Shown in pieces: positions 18,408 to 27,911 of a stretch of DNA of 64,000 nt. Each line of letters opens with the position of its first letter. Position 1 is the stretch's first letter. The stretch comes from Pseudoalteromonas prydzensis (GTDB taxonomy: Bacteria > Pseudomonadota > Gammaproteobacteria > Enterobacterales > Alteromonadaceae). The translations under genes and the position numbers were made by a program. The stretch spans positions 186,001 through 250,000 of the forward strand of contig NZ_BDDT01000006.1 of assembly GCF_001661495.1 (NCBI RefSeq), written 5' to 3'. Under the pieces are notes generated by a model. It saw nothing but the letters and a program-made list of their open reading frames with translations, was not told where the DNA came from and ran no database searches.

Positions 18408-19532
18408 TTAACGTGATTCAATCGGCGTATAGCTGCGTGCTTCCGGCCCGGTGTAATCAGCACTTGGACGAATAATGCGGTTGTTAGCACGTTGCTCTTT
18501 TACATGCGCAGTCCAACCGGTCACTCGGCTCATCACAAAAATAGGGGTAAATAATTTCGTTGGAATACCCATAAAGTGATATGCCGAAGCATGGAAAAAA
18601 TCGGCATTACAGAATAATTTTTTCTCACGCCACATAATTTCTTCACAGCGTACTGACACGGGATAAAGTACATCATCACCTACTTCTGCCGCGAGTTTTT
18701 CTGACCATTTTTTAATGATCACGTTACGCGGATCGGATTCACGGTAAATGGCATGGCCAAAGCCCATAATTTTATCTTTACGCGCTAACATGCCCATGAT
18801 TTCTTGCTCAGCATGATCGGCATCTTTAAAACCTTCAATCATGTCCATGGCAGCTTCATTTGCGCCGCCATGCAGTGGCCCACGTAAAGTACCAATAGCA
18901 CCGGTTACACATGAGTGAATATCAGATAATGTTGATGCGCACACACGACCAGTAAAAGTTGAAGCATTAAACTCATGCTCTGCATAGAGAATAAGCGACA
19001 CGTTCATCACTTGTGCAAATAATTCAGACGGTGCTTTATCATGTAATAACGTTAGAAAGTGCGCACCAACTGAATCGTCATCAGTTTGCGTTTCAATACG
19101 CACGCCATCATGAGTAAAGCGATACCAGTAACAAATAATACTTGGGAATACCGCAACCATACGATCAATGGCATCATTCGCTTGACTAAAATCATGCTCC
19201 ATTTCAAGGTTACCCAACATAGAGCAACCGGTACGCATCACATCCATTGGATGCGCGTCTTTTGGAATATTCTCAAGCACTGTTTTCAGTGCTGTTGGCA
19301 AGCCGCGTAGGCTTTTGAGTTTTGCTTTATATTCTGCAAGTTCGGCTGCAGTGGGTAGTTCACCACGTGAAAGTAAAAATGATACTTCTTCAAACTGTGC
19401 TTTTTCTGCAAGCTCTGCAATATCATAACCACAGTAAGTTAAACCAGAGCCTGTTTGCCCTACTGTACATAATGCTGTTTGACCCGCTACTTGACCACGT
19501 AAACCTGCGCCACCTAATGCTTTATCGACCAT
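18408..19532 (-). CDS. prpC: 2-methylcitrate synthase
   Basis: A 374-residue citrate-synthase-family enzyme condensing propionyl-CoA with oxaloacetate in the methylcitrate cycle. Landmarks are the substrate/catalytic segment LRGPLHGGANEAAMDMI, then MGFGHAIYRESDPRN, and the catalytic Asp region CNADFFHASAYH. Methylcitrate synthases of this length lack the N-terminal extension of the large citrate synthases, consistent with prpC. It lies 24 bp downstream of prpB. An AAGGAGA sequence precedes the ATG. Confidence 0.95.
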   Translation of the reverse strand: MVDKALGGAGLRGQVAGQTALCTVGQTGSGLTYCGYDIAELAEKAQFEEVSFLLSRGELPTAAELAEYKAKLKSLRGLPTALKTVLENIPKDAHPMDVMRTGCSMLGNLEMEHDFSQANDAIDRMVAVFPSIICYWYRFTHDGVRIETQTDDDSVGAHFLTLLHDKAPSELFAQVMNVSLILYAEHEFNASTFTGRVCASTLSDIHSCVTGAIGTLRGPLHGGANEAAMDMIEGFKDADHAEQEIMGMLARKDKIMGFGHAIYRESDPRNVIIKKWSEKLAAEVGDDVLYPVSVRCEEIMWREKKLFCNADFFHASAYHFMGIPTKLFTPIFVMSRVTGWTAHVKEQRANNRIIRPSADYTGPEARSYTPIESR

Positions 19533-19556
19533 GAGTGTTCTCCTTAAATGTTGTTA

Positions 19557-20429
19557 TTATTTATTTGCTGAAAAAAGGCTATCAAGGGTGTTTTCATAGC
19601 TGTGATAGTCTAAAAAGTCATACAGTTCAGCACGTGTTTGCATGTTTTCAATTTGGCTTTGTTGTGAGCCTTCATTTAAAATAGCTGAATACACATTTAA
19701 TGCCGCTTTATTCATCGCTCTAAACGCACTTAACGGGTAAAGCACCAGTTGCACACCCACATCACTTAACTGCTCTTTGGTATAAATTGGCGTTTGCCCA
19801 AACTCTGTAATGTTGGCCAAAACAGGCACGCTAAGCGCTTTTGTAAATGCTTGATAATCAGCAAGGTCGTGTACGGCTTCTGCAAATATCGCATCGGCGC
19901 CTGCTTCAACGCAGGCAGCAGCACGGTCAATCGCGGCATTTAAACCTTCTTTTTGAAACGCATCAGTACGCGCCATAATGTAAAAATCGCTATCCGTTTT
20001 TGCATCAACCGCCGCTTTAATACGATCAACCATTTCCGCTTGCGAGACTATTTCTTTATTAGGACGATGGCCACAACGCTTTTGTGCTACTTGATCTTCA
20101 ATATGAAACCCTGCAGCCCCCGCTTTAGTCATTTCTTTTACTGTACGGGCAATATTAAACGCCCCGCCCCAACCGGTATCGGCATCCACTAACAGTGGCA
20201 AGTCACTGGCACCAGTAATACGGCGAATATCTTCCAGCACATTATCAAGGCTGGTCATACCGAGATCAGGCATACCGAAAGAGGCATTCGCCACTCCCGC
20301 ACCTGATAAGTAAATAGCTTGATGGCCCATTTTTTCAGCCATCATTGCAGTGTATGCGTTGATTGTGCCCACCACTTGCAGTGGATGATTATTGGCAATC
20401 GCCTGTTTGAACTTTGATCCTGCTGACAT
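19557..20429 (-). CDS. prpB: 2-methylisocitrate lyase
   Basis: A 290-residue PEP-mutase/isocitrate-lyase superfamily TIM barrel that cleaves 2-methylisocitrate to pyruvate and succinate. The catalytic KRCGH lies at 117-121 and the metal/phosphate loop VDADTGWGG at 81-89. [16 protein letters not shown] at about 40-55 is typical of PrpB. The gene follows the GntR regulator by 67 bp and precedes prpC. A good AAAGGAGA ribosome-binding site precedes the start. Confidence 0.96.
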   Translation of the reverse strand: MSAGSKFKQAIANNHPLQVVGTINAYTAMMAEKMGHQAIYLSGAGVANASFGMPDLGMTSLDNVLEDIRRITGASDLPLLVDADTGWGGAFNIARTVKEMTKAGAAGFHIEDQVAQKRCGHRPNKEIVSQAEMVDRIKAAVDAKTDSDFYIMARTDAFQKEGLNAAIDRAAACVEAGADAIFAEAVHDLADYQAFTKALSVPVLANITEFGQTPIYTKEQLSDVGVQLVLYPLSAFRAMNKAALNVYSAILNEGSQQSQIENMQTRAELYDFLDYHSYENTLDSLFSANK

Positions 20430-20496
20430 TGCTGTCTCCTTTGAACGGGGTTGCTCTATAACAACTTGTATTTTTTAATGGTTTAATATGACGTTT

Positions 20497-21201
20497 TTAC
20501 TGCTCTGCGCGCTCATTTTGCGCGGCATGTAAGTTAAATTTTGTTTGTATGTTGGCTTGCGATGCTCTGATATGGCGCTTCATTAATAACTCAGCCAGCT
20601 CACCATCGTGATTTTCAATCGCATTGATAATAGCTAAATGTTCATCAAACGCTTTTGATACGCGCGGCCCAACCATGCCCATTTGCACTCGATACATACG
20701 AATTAACTGATAAAGCCCGTTACTCAATAAATGAATAAGGTGGTCATTTTTACTGCCTTTAATAATCCGGTAATGAAAATCTAAATCGCCCGCTTCTTGG
20801 TAGTAAGACTCACCTTCTTTGACTCGCTGAGTTTGTAAATGCTGATTGAGTAATTGTTTTAAACTTTGCACTTCATCAGGTGCCATATTGTCGGCAGCTA
20901 AACGACAGGCTAAGCCCTCAAGGGCGCTGCGAACTTGGTATACTTCGATTAACCGCTCAGCGGTCAAGGCAACAACCCGACACCCTACATTGGCTTTTCG
21001 CTCAACCAAGTAACAACTTTCAAGGCGGTTTAATGCTTCGCGTAATGTGGCACGGCTTACGCCATAACGCTTTGCCAGCTCCGGCTCAGAAATCTTGCTA
21101 CCTTGCTCAATGCTGCCTTCAACTATCTCACGGCGCATATCTACAAACACTTGATCTGAGGCTGTGGTAATGAGTGTTTCGCTAAAAGCATCTTGGGTCA
21201 T
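20497..21201 (-). CDS. GntR-family (FCD subfamily) regulator of the methylcitrate operon
   Basis: 234 residues: an N-terminal winged helix-turn-helix with KRYGVSRATLREALNRLES at about 44-62, and an all-helical FCD ligand domain (RSALEGLACRLAADN, then FHYRIIKGSKNDHLI). FCD regulators bind small organic acids through conserved Asp/His residues. Being the first gene of the operon, it is probably an autoregulated repressor of prpBC-acnD-prpF, with a methylcitrate-cycle intermediate as effector (inference). It is unrelated to the sigma-54-dependent PrpR of enterics. Confidence 0.88.
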   Translation of the reverse strand: MTQDAFSETLITTASDQVFVDMRREIVEGSIEQGSKISEPELAKRYGVSRATLREALNRLESCYLVERKANVGCRVVALTAERLIEVYQVRSALEGLACRLAADNMAPDEVQSLKQLLNQHLQTQRVKEGESYYQEAGDLDFHYRIIKGSKNDHLIHLLSNGLYQLIRMYRVQMGMVGPRVSKAFDEHLAIINAIENHDGELAELLMKRHIRASQANIQTKFNLHAAQNERAEQ

Positions 21202-21217
21202 TAATCACTTCTTTAAG

Positions 21218-21229
21218 ATTGTCGACAAT
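21218..21229. promoter_or_regulatory. Palindromic operator candidate for the GntR regulator
   Basis: The perfect 12-bp palindrome ATTGTCGACAAT lies 16 bases upstream of the regulator start codon and just downstream of the predicted transcription start. GntR/FCD operators commonly have the form TTGT-N-ACAA. A second copy with a mismatch (ATTGTCGACATG) lies at 21304-21315. Confidence 0.7.
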
Positions 21230-21239
21230 TCGTATTGAC

Positions 21240-21268
21240 ACTATGGTAGTTCGTGCTAACAGAGTCAA
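21240..21268 (-). promoter_or_regulatory. Sigma-70 promoter candidate of the prp operon
   Basis: On the minus strand TTGACT (21263-21268) and CATAGT (21240-21245) are separated by exactly 17 bases. This would start transcription near 21233, so the palindrome at 21218-21229 would sit at the first transcribed bases, a good position for steric repression. Confidence 0.6.
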
Positions 21269-21303
21269 GCCTAATTCAGCAGAAAAATCACAAAAACACA
21301 ATT

Positions 21304-21315
21304 ATTGTCGACATG
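21304..21315. promoter_or_regulatory. Second, imperfect copy of the GntR operator candidate
   Basis: ATTGTCGACATG shares ten leading bases with the palindrome at 21218-21229. The centres are 86 bp apart, about eight helical turns, so DNA looping or cooperative binding is possible. It also lies close to the region that must contain the rsmF promoter. Confidence 0.5.
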
Positions 21316-21392
21316 GCAAGTACTGTTAAAATCTCAACTCAGGCGCTGCTCTTGTGCGTTAAAAGTGCTAAAATGCGCTTTTATTTTTATCT

Positions 21393-22841
21393 GTGAGCTT
21401 AGTCTTGGACGCCAACACGTATATTCCTCAGCATTTTATCGATGACGTAAACACCTATATACCTGAGCACTTGGATCTTGCTGATTTTATTAGTGCCTGT
21501 CGCAGGCCACTGCGTAAATCAATTCGCGTCAATACCTTAAAAATGTCGGTTGTTGAATTTAAACGTATTGCTGAACAAAAAGGCTGGCAGTTAACACCTG
21601 TGCCTTGGTGCGAAGAAGGTTTTTGGCTAGAGCGCCCTGCAGAGGAAGAACAAGCACTGGCACTGGGTAATACCGATTTACATTTAAGTGGTGCTATGTA
21701 TGTGCAAGAAGCAAGCTCCATGTTGCCACCTATGGCACTAAAAGAGTCATTAGCCCAGGCACAGCATGTCCTTGATATGGCCTCGGCGCCAGGCTCTAAA
21801 ACCTCACAGCTCGCCGCACTAATGGATAACCAAGGCGTACTGGTTGCCAATGAATTATCGTCATCACGGTTAAAAGTACTCAGTGCCACCTTAAAACGCA
21901 TGGGGGTGGGTAATTGTGCCTTATCGCATTTTGATGGAGTGATTTTTGGCGACTACATGTTTGAATGCTTTGACAGTATTTTACTCGACGCCCCCTGCTC
22001 AGGCGAAGGTACCGTGCGCAAGGACGCAGATGCGTTAAAAAACTGGTCAATCGAATCAAATATTGATATCGCAAAAGTACAAAAGGATCTGATCAAAAGT
22101 GCCTTTTATGCATTAAAACCAGGTGGCACGTTAGTCTATTCAACCTGCACATTGACACCGCTTGAAAATCAACAAGTGTGTGAGTACCTTTTAAATGAAT
22201 TTCCTGAGCAATTGGCCGTGCAACCTTTAGATAACTTATTTGCTGGTGCTGAGCGCGCTACAACAGCAGAGGGTTATTTACATGTTTGGCCGCAAACATT
22301 CGACAGTGAAGGGTTTTTTATTGCTAAATTTAAAAAGCTTGCAAGCACTGATAATCCGAATCTAAAAGTTAAAAAAGGTGCATTTCCGTTTCAGCCGTTT
22401 GACAAAAAGCCCAGTCAGGCTTTTTACGCTGAATTAAAAAAGCAATTTGGCATCACGGCGCTGAGCGGTTCGTTAATGCAACGGGATAAAGAGCTGTGGT
22501 TGTTTCCAGAAGAGTTTGCTGCCATTGAAAATAAAATAAAGTACGCGCGTTTAGGGATCCAGCTTGGCATGCTCCATAAAAATGGCGTACGGCTAAACCA
22601 CGAATTTGCCACTGTGTTTGGCGATCGTTGTAAACTTAATACCTTCGCACTGACTGATCAGCAAGCTAATGATTATTTTCAAGGCAAAGATATTCGCTTA
22701 GATAAACCCACCAACGCCTTAGGTGAAGTAGTTTTAACCTTATGTGGCTGCCCTATCGGGCTGGGTAAATGGCAAAAAAATAAAATTAAAAATTCCCTAC
22801 CGCGGGATCTGGTACAAAATAATCAATTAATAACCTGGTGA
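21393..22841 (+). CDS. rsmF: 16S rRNA m5C1407 methyltransferase RsmF
   Basis: 482 residues, the size of RsmF/YebU. It methylates cytosine 1407 of 16S rRNA using S-adenosylmethionine. [14 protein letters not shown] at about 37-50 and [10 protein letters not shown] are typical of the family. The SAM loop SAPGSKT lies at 131-137. The two m5C catalytic cysteines are in DAPCSGEGT (Cys202) and STCTLTP near residue 254. A C-terminal PUA-like extension follows. The start is GTG with no clear ribosome-binding site; a TTG four codons later is an alternative. Confidence 0.93.
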   Translation: MSLVLDANTYIPQHFIDDVNTYIPEHLDLADFISACRRPLRKSIRVNTLKMSVVEFKRIAEQKGWQLTPVPWCEEGFWLERPAEEEQALALGNTDLHLSGAMYVQEASSMLPPMALKESLAQAQHVLDMASAPGSKTSQLAALMDNQGVLVANELSSSRLKVLSATLKRMGVGNCALSHFDGVIFGDYMFECFDSILLDAPCSGEGTVRKDADALKNWSIESNIDIAKVQKDLIKSAFYALKPGGTLVYSTCTLTPLENQQVCEYLLNEFPEQLAVQPLDNLFAGAERATTAEGYLHVWPQTFDSEGFFIAKFKKLASTDNPNLKVKKGAFPFQPFDKKPSQAFYAELKKQFGITALSGSLMQRDKELWLFPEEFAAIENKIKYARLGIQLGMLHKNGVRLNHEFATVFGDRCKLNTFALTDQQANDYFQGKDIRLDKPTNALGEVVLTLCGCPIGLGKWQKNKIKNSLPRDLVQNNQLITW

Positions 22842-22991
22842 GAATAAGCTGTGCATAAGCTGCCTACAAGTGATGGATAAAATTCATACTGTTTGAGGAA
22901 TTTTAAGACAAATAACTGTTTTATAAGCAGTATAAAATTTCATCATTTATTGGGCATTTTTACATCTGTTAACTACACTTAATATTACTTT
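22842..22991. other. Intergenic gap after rsmF
   Basis: An AT-rich stretch following rsmF with no hairpin of its own. It contains a weak promoter-like pair, TTTACA (22959-22964) and TAATAT (22980-22985) with 15-base spacing, which would fire into the terminator-bearing sequence downstream. Confidence 0.3.
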
Positions 22992-23098
22992 CTACTTCTC
23001 CCTTAATGAATTTAGAAGGTGTTTTTAAAGTTAGCGCAGGCTCACTAGAGCCATCCCCTAAGCCCAGAACAATGCGGATTCGTTCTGGGCGTTTTTTT
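22992..23098 (+). ncRNA. Possible small RNA (or rsmF 3' UTR) ending in a strong terminator
   Basis: About 107 nt that would start after the TAATAT box at 22980-22985 and end at a strong intrinsic terminator: stem GCCCAGAAC (23062-23070) with GTTCTGGGC (23082-23090), 11-nt loop, and then seven Ts. The terminator is 221 bp past rsmF, farther than usual for that gene's own end. The boundaries are guesses; no RNA family was recognised. Confidence 0.35.
23062..23098 (+). terminator. Strong rho-independent terminator
   Basis: A nine-base-pair GC-rich stem with a seven-T run on the plus strand. It ends either rsmF mRNA or an independent small RNA and insulates the deacetylase gene downstream. Confidence 0.88.
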
Positions 23099-23192
23099 GC
23101 CATTATCTAATAGTCGTAATTTATGATAATCAATTGCTTTTACACTCATTTATTGTTTCTATAATGCGTAAAAACAATAACGATGACCTGCT

Positions 23193-24011
23193 ATGCTTAA
23201 ACAACTTTCAATCATTACAATGGCTGCACTATTTGTCAGTAACGCAAGCTTTGCTAAAGATTCCAGCCTATACCTTGGTTTCCAGTATCCAGGTAAAGCA
23301 CAAAATGCCGTGAGCATTACTTTTGATGATGCCCGACACAGTCAAGTTGATATCGGCACGGCAATATTAAACAAACACCATGCCAAAGCCACTTTTTATG
23401 TTTCCCCTTTTAACGTTAAAGAACGTCTAACTAAATGGCAAGACGCTGTAAAATCGGGCCATGAAATTGCAAACCATACCAGCAGTCATGTCTGTACGGG
23501 TAACTTTGAATGGTTACGTAAGCAAAACCTATCACTGGAAGAAACCACCCTAGCTTGGCTTGAAAATGATATTCTCAGTGCACAAACATACATAAAAGAG
23601 CAACTCGGCGTCACACCGCGCGCTTTTGCCTACCCTTGCGGTAACACCTTTGTTGGCCGCGGGATTAATACTAAAAGTTATGTGCCAATTATTGCCAAGC
23701 ATTTTGATAGTGGCCGCACTTGGTTAGATGAATCTGCAAATAACCCAAATTTTACCGACTTTGCACAGCTAACCGGGCTAAGAATTGACGGTCTGAGCTT
23801 TGCTGAGATCATCACTATGTTAGAACAACTTCGTGAAAATAATGCTTGGTTAATTTTAGCAGGCCATGAGATTGGTAAAGGGGATCAATACACCACAGAT
23901 GCTAAAGTGCTCGAGCAGTTGCTTGTGTATTTACAAGACCCTGACAATGGATACTGGATTGATACCGTCAGTAATGTGGGTGATTACGTTAGAGCTAACC
24001 GTAAAAAGTAG
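23193..24011 (+). CDS. Secreted polysaccharide deacetylase family protein
   Basis: 272 residues with a Sec signal peptide (likely cleavage after SFA, residue 21) and a NodB-homology domain. Motif 1 is SITFDDARHS (usually TFDDG), with the metal Asp pair at 45-46. Motif 2 is HTSSH at 95-99, giving both metal histidines. AYPCGN supplies the usual RxxY/P-type groove segment, and LAGHEIG ends the domain with a conserved His. It probably removes acetyl groups from a polysaccharide in the periplasm or outside. The substrate is not predictable: no glycan operon surrounds it, and it is convergent with the PhoD-like gene 15 bp away. Confidence 0.85.
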   Translation: MLKQLSIITMAALFVSNASFAKDSSLYLGFQYPGKAQNAVSITFDDARHSQVDIGTAILNKHHAKATFYVSPFNVKERLTKWQDAVKSGHEIANHTSSHVCTGNFEWLRKQNLSLEETTLAWLENDILSAQTYIKEQLGVTPRAFAYPCGNTFVGRGINTKSYVPIIAKHFDSGRTWLDESANNPNFTDFAQLTGLRIDGLSFAEIITMLEQLRENNAWLILAGHEIGKGDQYTTDAKVLEQLLVYLQDPDNGYWIDTVSNVGDYVRANRKK

Positions 24012-24026
24012 ATTAGCTCAAGCCAC

Positions 24027-25880
24027 TTAATTATCATTTAAATCAAACTCTGTGGTGCGGCTATCAGCATGAATAAGTTGATAGCGGGCAAGCTTACCTG
24101 CTTTGAGGTCAATCAAACTAATTGCTGCATCACTGACTAAATACTTTTGGCCATCGCCCTTCGTTTGATGTTTATCAACCTCCATATGCCAACGCTTGGT
24201 AAAAAAGTTTAACGGGCTTTTTGGTGCGTATAGAATCGAGTCGAGCTTATCAAGAATATTAATTAATTTACGGGGAAACTCATTTTTGATGCCACTGGCG
24301 GTGAGCTGCCAAATGCGGTTTGGATGTTTGCCAAAGCGTTTTTGCACTGAGAAACAAAATGAATAATGCACATCTCCCGATAAAATCAGGGTTTCTTTGG
24401 GGGTATCGTCGCGGCGAAAGGTATCGAGTAATTTTTTTGCAGAGCCTTCGTGCGCCATCCAATTTTCTACATCGACCAATAAAGGCTGGCCACACATATT
24501 AAATAACGCTTGAATAGCTTCTATTGATTTCACCCCAAACACGGGCGCAGGCGACACTATAATAACTTGTTCATGGGTTAGCAGACTGTTTTCAAGTTCA
24601 GTAAGGCGCTCCCAATCAAGTAAGCCCGAAGGTTCATTAAAGTTTTGCTCATTGCGCCAGCGGTGCGTACGCGTATCCAGCACCACTACTTTAGGCACCG
24701 TATTGAGCTCATAATGCCAATGATTAAAGTCCAATACCGTTTTATCAAATGCTTTAAATTGCCATTGCTTTTGATTGCTTAAACTGGCTTTAAAATCATC
24801 AACTAACGCTCCCGTTTTAACCCCTGCATCATTACCAAAGCCTTGCATCAACCAATAACTGATCAAGCCATTATTAACAATCCGCCTACTCACTGGATGC
24901 TGATAAATCACTTGCTCCCAGCCGGCGGTTAAATTCCAGTCATCAGTGACATCATGATCATCAAACATCATCAGTGTTGATACATTGGCAAATAATCGCT
25001 GTACCTCTTGTAGTCCTTGACTAAATTCAGTTAACGCCTGCTTTTCACTCTCAAAAAGTTGTTGGCATTTAGCTGTTTTAGCCTGATAGCTGATTGACTG
25101 TAAATCAATTAACGACCAAACAACGGGACTAAAATTAAGTAAGTACAGCGCGATAAACTCTTCAAATGAGACTAAGTGATTAGCAGCTTTTAAACTGGAG
25201 AAATGCGGTTCGTCTTTTTTTAGCCAATAGCCCACACCTATTTTATTTCTCTGCTGCCACGGCATTTTAGGTAAAAATAGGTGACGTTGATAAAGTTGCT
25301 CTGAGAGTTCCTCTGGCAATGCAATATCCAGTGGCTGTTCTTTGTAAATGCCCAGTAATTCAATCAGCCGATAGATGGCGATTAACATCGCGCCTGCAAC
25401 ATCATCGGCATACACTTGATCGCCCGACAGTAATAATATATCTGCTCCCGGTTTGCCTTGCGTGCGCTGTGCTGCTTGCCATCGCTGCGCTGCAACTAGG
25501 CTATCTTGCGCTGGGTGATGCGGATTACGGCACGAGCCATGAAATATCTGCTCAAGTGTTTGCGGGATCACAAACTCTGGGGTTGTTTTGCCATCATAAC
25601 AAAAAAGACTGAGATCAACTTGCTGCTTATCGTTATATAAGCGATAGCTAAGCAATTCATCCGTCGGTAGGTTTTCATTAATCGATTTTAATACAATGAA
25701 ATGCAAAAACAGTTTGCTACCAAGTGCAATGCTGTGCTGTTCACTATAGGTATCAATGTTATCCAGCTCAATGCGATATTGTGAAGGGGTGCTGGTAGCA
25801 AATTGAAAACACACCCCTTTGGCATCGGCACGGCGCACCATCGGCCCCATTAATAGTTCTGGGAGTGATGCTGTGCTCAT
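24027..25880 (-). CDS. PhoD-like metallophosphatase family protein
   Basis: 617 residues with the PhoD/alkaline phosphatase D metal-site motifs in order: ILLSGDQVYADD at about 145-156, MMFDDHDVTDDWN near 304-316 and LILSGDVHYSF near 500. No signal peptide is present, so unlike secreted PhoD this protein is probably cytoplasmic. An N-terminal beta-sandwich-like region of roughly 110 residues precedes the catalytic domain. The gene lies 7 bp after tatD and may be the last gene of that unit. The substrate is unknown; phosphodiester or phosphomonoester hydrolysis is the family expectation. Confidence 0.82.
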   Translation of the reverse strand: MSTASLPELLMGPMVRRADAKGVCFQFATSTPSQYRIELDNIDTYSEQHSIALGSKLFLHFIVLKSINENLPTDELLSYRLYNDKQQVDLSLFCYDGKTTPEFVIPQTLEQIFHGSCRNPHHPAQDSLVAAQRWQAAQRTQGKPGADILLLSGDQVYADDVAGAMLIAIYRLIELLGIYKEQPLDIALPEELSEQLYQRHLFLPKMPWQQRNKIGVGYWLKKDEPHFSSLKAANHLVSFEEFIALYLLNFSPVVWSLIDLQSISYQAKTAKCQQLFESEKQALTEFSQGLQEVQRLFANVSTLMMFDDHDVTDDWNLTAGWEQVIYQHPVSRRIVNNGLISYWLMQGFGNDAGVKTGALVDDFKASLSNQKQWQFKAFDKTVLDFNHWHYELNTVPKVVVLDTRTHRWRNEQNFNEPSGLLDWERLTELENSLLTHEQVIIVSPAPVFGVKSIEAIQALFNMCGQPLLVDVENWMAHEGSAKKLLDTFRRDDTPKETLILSGDVHYSFCFSVQKRFGKHPNRIWQLTASGIKNEFPRKLINILDKLDSILYAPKSPLNFFTKRWHMEVDKHQTKGDGQKYLVSDAAISLIDLKAGKLARYQLIHADSRTTEFDLNDN

Positions 25881-25887
25881 ACGCTAA

Positions 25888-26667
25888 TTAACCTTTAGCT
25901 ACTAAATTAAATAACGAATAAAAATTCGCCGTTGTCGCCTCGGCCAGCTCTTTGTAACTAATGCCTTTGAGCTCTGCAATATAATAAGCAACATCTTGCA
26001 CATAGGCTGGCTGATTAGTTTTTCCACGATATGGCACTGGCGCTAAATAGGGTGAATCCGTTTCAATTAACAGCCTATCAAGGGGGATTTTCTTAACCAC
26101 GTCTTTAAGTTCAACGGCATTTTTAAACGTCACAATACCTGAAATAGAAATATAAAAACCCAAGTCGATGGCTTTTTTCGCCATCGCCCAATCTTCTGTA
26201 AAACAATGCAAAACGCCACCGCAGTTTTCAGCGTTATGCTCACGCATTAAATTAATGGTATCTTCGCGGGCATCGCGGGTATGAATTATCAACGGCTTTT
26301 GCAACTCGTTAGCCACCTCAATATGGCCAACAAAGCTTGCCTGCTGCACTGCATGGGTGTCTTTGGCGTAATAATAATCAAGCCCAGTTTCACCGATAGC
26401 CACTACTTTTTCATGGTTTGCTAAATCAATTAAGCGCTGTTTATCAAGTGCGTCTTTTTGATCAAGCGGATGAACCCCACATGATGCAGAGACATCACTG
26501 TAACCGTTAATTTTTTCCAGCATAGTTGGGAATTGATCAAGTGTTACGCTCACACATAAAAAGTGCTCTACTTGCTTTGCTCTGGCATTATCAAGTACTT
26601 GGTCTAAGTTTAAATCGAGTTTATCAAAATCGAGACGGTCTAAATGGCAATGAGAATCTACAATCAC
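25888..26667 (-). CDS. TatD-family metal-dependent deoxyribonuclease (YcfH-like)
   Basis: 259 residues, the usual size. The metal-dependent hydrolase barrel is marked by DSHCHLDR at 4-11, GETGLDYYYAK (metal Glu), PLIIHTRDAREDT, GVLHCFTED and the terminal LLIETDSPYLAPVPYRGK. Its location after holB and pilZ matches ycfH in E. coli, where the order is tmk-holB-ycfH. It overlaps no neighbour and is 11 bp from pilZ. Confidence 0.93.
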   Translation of the reverse strand: MIVDSHCHLDRLDFDKLDLNLDQVLDNARAKQVEHFLCVSVTLDQFPTMLEKINGYSDVSASCGVHPLDQKDALDKQRLIDLANHEKVVAIGETGLDYYYAKDTHAVQQASFVGHIEVANELQKPLIIHTRDAREDTINLMREHNAENCGGVLHCFTEDWAMAKKAIDLGFYISISGIVTFKNAVELKDVVKKIPLDRLLIETDSPYLAPVPYRGKTNQPAYVQDVAYYIAELKGISYKELAEATTANFYSLFNLVAKG

Positions 26668-26678
26668 GGTACTGCTTA

Positions 26679-27005
26679 CTACATGGTATAAGTTGGATTA
26701 CCAGAGTTTAACATAGTCCCTAGTAGTTTTTCGATCTTCGCATTCAGGTTTGTTTTATCATCAATAAAACTGATCCCGATACCTGGTGGGTTTGAGCTCT
26801 GTGCACCTTGCGGAGTGATCCAAGCAACTTTGCCTGTTATGACGTCATCTTCAAGTGCATCAGGTAAAGTGACTTTAAGTGCCAAAGAATGGCCCATTTC
26901 ATAACGCATGTTAGTACGCACAAATAAACCACCGGCTTTTAAATACGGCATATAACAGCGGTATAACTCATCTAAATCATCTATATCGACTAATAATTCT
27001 TGCAC
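26679..27005 (-). CDS. pilZ: PilZ-domain protein, PilZ type IV pilus subfamily
   Basis: 108 residues, a single PilZ domain. It starts at a GTG with AGGA seven bases upstream. The sequence runs through LKAGGLFVRTNMRYEMGHSL, then VTGKVAWITPQGAQ-like residues and GIGISF, the pattern of the PilZ protein encoded beside holB in Pseudomonas. The N-terminal RxxxR c-di-GMP-binding motif is absent, as in that founding subfamily. It probably supports type IV pilus assembly rather than sensing c-di-GMP directly. It lies between holB (8 bp) and tatD. Confidence 0.86.
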   Translation of the reverse strand: MQELLVDIDDLDELYRCYMPYLKAGGLFVRTNMRYEMGHSLALKVTLPDALEDDVITGKVAWITPQGAQSSNPPGIGISFIDDKTNLNAKIEKLLGTMLNSGNPTYTM

Positions 27006-27013
27006 AATAAATC

Positions 27014-27910
27014 CTATTTATGACCGTTACGTAAACAATACGCTAAACGCGAAACTGCCAATGGCAAATTCAATCCGAGTACCTGAGTGGTGTTTTGCAC
27101 AAACTCGGCCAAGGCGTTTTGTGCATTTTGGTACGAGTCAAAATCCATCCCACAGAGCAGTTGTTGTTTTAATTGCTCGCTTAAAAATAAGTTAAATACA
27201 CGAATGCGTTCATTATCTTTACTAATAATATCAACTAACGCACTGAAATTATGGCCTTGTTTTAACTCAGTTGCAAATTTATAAAGTTGATCAATTACCT
27301 CAAGCTGCTCGTCCTGTTGCCAACGAGCAACTAATAACGGCTGTTGACTAAACAAGTTTAACCATGGATAAGCAGGCACGTTTAATTGGCTAATCCACTG
27401 CATTGCAACATCCGTATCTTGGACTTTCACTTCACTAAGCGCACAGCGACTTAAAATAGTGGCGGGTAATTGTGCTGTCGCATTGGTAGTTAGTAATAAA
27501 AACCGCTGTGGGCTTGGCTCTTCTAAAGTCTTTAATAATGCATTCGCTGCCGCTGTGGTCATTTTATGACAATCATTGATCACCACGACTTTATTAGCAT
27601 TTTGCGCCGCAGATTGATGCATGAAATCACTGACATTACGGATATCGTCAACCCCAATACTTTGTCCGTCAGCTTGTACTGTATATTTATCAGGATGAGT
27701 AGCGGCTTGATTTAACTGACAGCTTTTACAGTGTCCACACGCAACTAAATTTTGAGGCGCGCTACACAGTAATGCATTAGCAAGTTGTTCAACTAATGCA
27801 CGTTTGCCTACACCTTGTTGGCCATTAAATAATTGCCCATGATGAAAGCGTCCTGCATTAAAACTAGCGCTTAATTGCTGGTGAACATCGTTAAGCCAAG
27901 GATAAATCAT
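27014..27910 (-). CDS. holB: DNA polymerase III subunit delta'
   Basis: 298 residues. This AAA+ clamp-loader subunit opens the sliding clamp with the gamma/tau and delta subunits. HHGQLFNGQQGVGKRALVEQ contains a P-loop-like sequence, the zinc-binding cysteines are in VACGHCKSCQL, and the SRC motif appears in ATILSRCALS. It starts one base after the tmk stop, so translation is coupled. Confidence 0.94.
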   Translation of the reverse strand: MIYPWLNDVHQQLSASFNAGRFHHGQLFNGQQGVGKRALVEQLANALLCSAPQNLVACGHCKSCQLNQAATHPDKYTVQADGQSIGVDDIRNVSDFMHQSAAQNANKVVVINDCHKMTTAAANALLKTLEEPSPQRFLLLTTNATAQLPATILSRCALSEVKVQDTDVAMQWISQLNVPAYPWLNLFSQQPLLVARWQQDEQLEVIDQLYKFATELKQGHNFSALVDIISKDNERIRVFNLFLSEQLKQQLLCGMDFDSYQNAQNALAEFVQNTTQVLGLNLPLAVSRLAYCLRNGHK

Positions 27911-27911
27911 A

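Noticed and set aside
21202..21392. TTGACA at 21235-21240 considered as an rsmF promoter -35 box
   Set aside because: No acceptable -10 box lies 16-18 bases downstream on the plus strand.
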